The position numbers and the translations under genes are program-made. DNA of 64,000 bases, taken from assembly GCA_040954595.2 (NCBI GenBank), contig CM082578.2, positions 14,880,001 through 14,944,000 of the forward strand, in the 5' to 3' direction. Numbering within the stretch: the first letter of the stretch is position 1; the number at the start of each line of letters is the position of its first letter. The notes under the pieces were generated by a model. That model did no database searches and was not told the origin of the DNA. It saw nothing but the letters and a program-made list of their open reading frames with translations. The DNA is from Balanoglossus misakiensis (Eukaryota > Hemichordata). Below, piece by piece: positions 61,046-64,000 of the stretch.

Positions 61046-63870
61046 CCGTCGTCATCCTCCTCCTCATCATCGTTGTCTTCTTCATTATCATCTTCATCAT
61101 CATGTTTATTAACACCATTTTCTGAACTCTGATCACTGCTACCATCACTAACATCATCATAGTTCTCTATTGTAACTCTTCTCTCCTTCGCAACACTGCA
61201 ACGTTCTAATTCATGTCTCATAGGCATTCTCTCTTGCTGGCCTACCACATTTCCAGTTTGTTCAGTGGAATTACACTTTTCAACAAGTTTTGCATTGTGG
61301 TTTCGCTCTCCCTCATCGTCAAGGCTGACTGTATGAGTTGGCAATGAAAATGAACCAGGAGCATCAGACTTAATTTCTTCAGATTCAGTGCCATCAGACT
61401 GTACAGTCTGTACTAGTACTGTCCCACTGTTGTCATCCAAATTTGCAATATTATTGTCATCAAGTCTCAGATGAGTCAAATTCTCAACGTTTGCAGTGAG
61501 AACCTGTTCTGCTTCTGCTCCATCATGACCTGTATGCTTCTGGAAATTAGGACGTTGCTCTGTTGTCTCCATGTTCAATCCTTGACCACTTTCACAGACA
61601 CTCGGCTCTTCGTTTTCTTCCTTGTAAAATCTTCTCCAAGATTTATGGTCAGTATCTTGGGTTTTCAAGAAATCCTCAAAATCTTGTACTGCATTTTGGT
61701 AATTGATGACCAAGTTACGGTTTTGATTCCCTCCAAGTGGCTTGATCGCTCTAAGATACATATCTGCATGATCTAACGGGGCTTCTGTTTGACAACTGAT
61801 CTCTGATGTTTCTACCATGATACTTTTTCTCAGAACAAGTTTTTCTGTCTTGTTGTGTTGTCTTGCGACTCTCCCGGACTTCTCTGTGGCATTACTAGTT
61901 TCCATGAGATTAATCTTACTACAGTTATCAAACGTAAATTTATGTGTCCTGCCAGTTTCTGCGGATTGTCCATGCATTGCACTTATTGTGACACACTCTG
62001 TGTTAGAAGCACTTGGGACAGTCTCTGATGATACTTCTTCTTTTGACGAGTCAACCTTCAGAGGCGTTTGAGAAGATTCTTTAGTGGTGCGAATTTGTTG
62101 TCCATTACAGAATCCATTCTGCTCTGTGCCTCCCTCCTCTTCCTCCTCAGGTAGGTCTTCAAGGTCATTGTCTTGATTGATCAAGTCGCATGTTATTGTA
62201 TCTGTGATAAGACAAACACAACAAATGTTCATGGTTCAGTAAATTTCTGTTAACACAGTCAAAAGTGGAGGGACTGATGGGGCAGAAAACATAAACTCAC
62301 CTGGTAATAGTTTCATTGAAATGTTGCATTCCTTGCAGATGCGTTGGAGTTGTTTATATTCAAATCCCTGTGCAGTGTAGGTGACTGCAATGCCCTGGGT
62401 ACCAAATCTACCAGCCCTTCCAATCCGATGTAGGTACGTCTTGGCATCATATGGAACATCCAAGTTCACCACTAGATTTACCCGTTCAGCATCGATGCCT
62501 CTTGCAGTCTGAAAGGAGTGACAGAAATCCCTTTGAATTGTTGACTTTAGATTATCCTTTGAAAGTGTTCTAAAATCATACACTTTATCAAAACAGCGGG
62601 TTTACTCTATGTATATTTCATGCAGTTCACATCAGCTCATAACAAGCTTGGATTTACTCTACTTACTAGATCAGTAGATATGAGAATTCTGCATTGGAAC
62701 TTCTTCAACATTTCCATTGCCTGCAGTCTTTGACTCTGATCTTGACTTCCAGCAATGTAAGTACTGGGCCAACCTTTGCTGCATAGATAATCAGATAGAT
62801 TCTGAGCTCTGAAAACAAAACAAATACAGCCCAATTACACCACTGCATTAGCATTACAGTTTTGTTAGCGGATTAATTCCCCAGAATAGAGAAGTCACAG
62901 AAATACACATTTAATCCATGGTACAATCTCCCCGGCCAAATATTACTCAGTGTTTGGCAAAGTTCCAGCGACATCAATATCACACAGTCTTTTTCAAACA
63001 CCCAGCTGTTACTTTTCAGGCATTAAAAGAAGCTATATAATCAGATGATTCTTGCCTAGTTTGGTAGTTGGAGAAAATCAGACATTGGTTGAATGTGACT
63101 TGGCTCAACAGCTTAAGAAGGTGCTGAATCTTGATTTCAAACTGTCTATGTGGTAGAGAATGGAATGGTACTACTTTGCAATATTGAACAAGACCTGGAA
63201 TTGAAAAAATAAATACATGATTTAAGATTGAATGATCACAAGTTCCTTGTTATGACAGTAATGCATGCAAATATGTCAAAACTTGCTTCTTTTCCTGTTT
63301 GCCATTGGTAGCGAAGGCAATTGAATTGAAAATAAGAGCAAAATTGAAGTTATTGATCTAATAAAATCCCTTCCTTCCTCAATGAATGACGTTCACATTT
63401 TGATCTTCTCCGACAATATGAGACGGCCCCTTACCTTGCAAAGCCAGATCTTTTGGGTTAAGTCTTACAAAAACAGGGTCTCTCATGTAGGAGGTCAGCT
63501 GTTGTGCAAGGTATTCTGGGTAAGTTGCCGACAGCGCCAACATTTGTTTATTTTCAGGAAGCGCTGAGTAGATCCAACTGAGAAGAACAACGCAGAGGTT
63601 TTGATTACAATTCTTGTAGTAAATCTTGAATGATGATGATGATGATAATGATATCATCATCATCATCATCATGAAATATCACTACAAGATCACCTCTCAC
63701 TACAAACTGCACATGCTGTTTGCATGTGCAAAGCATAGAATAGGCTTGGAGTTCTTACTTGATTTGTTCTTTGAAGTTTTCATCCAGCAACTTGTCAGCT
63801 TCATCCAGAACAAAGAGCCGAACTGTGTTGGTATTGATTAAATCTTCTTCTATGAGTTGCTTAATTCGAC
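60532..63870 (-). CDS. DDX20: DEAD-box helicase DDX20/Gemin3 (3' six exons; 5' end beyond window)
   Basis: DDX20 (Gemin3) is the DEAD-box RNA helicase of the SMN complex, which assembles spliceosomal snRNPs. Exons in transcription order: 63870-63759, 63577-63435, 63194-63056, 62808-62667, 62508-62301 and 62201-60532 (stop TAG). Phases close throughout. Visible helicase motifs are II ([11 protein letters not shown]), III (LSATYPE), IV/V ([18 protein letters not shown], split by an intron) and VI (HRIGRAGR). Context such as [27 protein letters not shown] and [14 protein letters not shown] is diagnostic of DDX20 rather than other DEAD-box proteins. Motifs Q, I, Ia and Ib lie right of 64000. The last exon encodes an unstructured 555-residue tail with a long Asp/Glu run (about 60980-61100) and a Tyr/Trp/Gln-rich C-terminus, as in other DDX20 proteins. 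The intron after 63056 begins with GC instead of GT. Expression is presumably ubiquitous. Confidence 0.95.
60980..61100 (-). repeat. GAT/GAC/GAG trinucleotide tract coding an Asp/Glu run in DDX20
   Basis: An imperfect trinucleotide repeat (ATC/CTC on the + strand) codes a strongly acidic stretch in the DDX20 tail. Frames in other registers give poly-Met or poly-His and are shadows. Confidence 0.9.
63630..63672. repeat. Self-complementary GAT/ATC microsatellite in a DDX20 intron
   Basis: (ATG)n changes to (ATC)n around a central ATGATATCAT, so the 43-bp repeat is an almost perfect palindrome. It lies in the intron between exons 63759-63870 and 63435-63577. Confidence 0.85.
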
Positions 63871-64000
63871 CTGTAGCAATAAATAATGGTCGATACATTG
63901 CAAACAATGCTAACACAATTATTTTCCAGGACTTTTTAAGTCGACAATGTAATTTTTCAGAAGTGATTGCCATTTATGCAATAATGTTGTCAAAAGTTTT

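Noticed and set aside
60522-61160. 212-codon minus frame with poly-Met
   Set aside because: It is a shadow frame of the Asp/Glu-coding repeat in the DDX20 last exon.
1-64000. CRISPR arrays, operons or bacterial elements
   Set aside because: The window is spliced animal DNA; the only regular repeats are microsatellites and the 77-bp minisatellite, which lacks spacers.

Overview
The window is animal nuclear DNA. Its genes are split by GT-AG introns, intergenic DNA is AT-rich with small MITE-like elements and microsatellites, and the proteins are metazoan families. The motif context (frequent ACATGTAC and AGGCCTA words), the TMEM229B and sacsin genes and the vertebrate-like transglutaminase exon pattern suggest a marine invertebrate, most plausibly an invertebrate deuterostome (hemichordate, echinoderm or cephalochordate). 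The species cannot be fixed from the sequence alone.

Layout: (1) 7.7-15.9 kb, + strand: seven exons of the mRNA-decapping co-activator DCP1; the first EVH1 exon(s) were not found. (2) 15.9-31.8 kb: a tail-to-tail interval with no recognised gene. It holds a 225-bp TTAA-flanked MITE, a roughly 6-kb CpG-rich stretch (about 20-26 kb), a 31-bp-stem hairpin and a 0.9-kb array of a 77-bp minisatellite. (3) 31.8-47.0 kb, - strand: a complete four-exon sacsin-like gene (4459 aa when the exons are joined, one exon of 13 kb) with three sacsin repeats, a DnaJ domain and a HEPN domain, but no ubiquitin-like domain. (4) 48.1-54.1 kb, - strand: a complete 13-exon transglutaminase (754 aa) with the catalytic Cys333-His392-Asp415 triad. 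(5) 55.9-56.4 and 59.2-59.7 kb, + strand: two intronless TMEM229B-like genes, each 160 aa, a tandem pair with patchy near-identity. (6) 60.5-63.9 kb, - strand: the 3' six exons of DDX20/Gemin3 (DEAD-box helicase of the SMN complex); its 5' exons lie past the right edge.

The genes do not form an operon and share no single pathway. DCP1 acts in mRNA decay, DDX20 in snRNP assembly and sacsin in proteostasis; transglutaminase crosslinks proteins and TMEM229B is a membrane protein of unknown role. The clearest large-scale pattern is compositional. DCP1, sacsin and DDX20 sit in CpG-poor DNA, while the transglutaminase/TMEM229 block and the gene-less 20-26 kb stretch are CpG-normal, as expected of mosaic gene-body methylation.

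All exon models were built by eye from splice consensus, reading-frame continuity and family knowledge. Frame arithmetic closes exactly for sacsin (13,380 nt) and transglutaminase (2,265 nt). No wholly new system was identified. The best leads are the CpG-rich gene-less stretch, the Ubl-less sacsin gene with its fresh in-frame duplication, the minisatellite, and the gene-conversion pattern in the TMEM229B pair.
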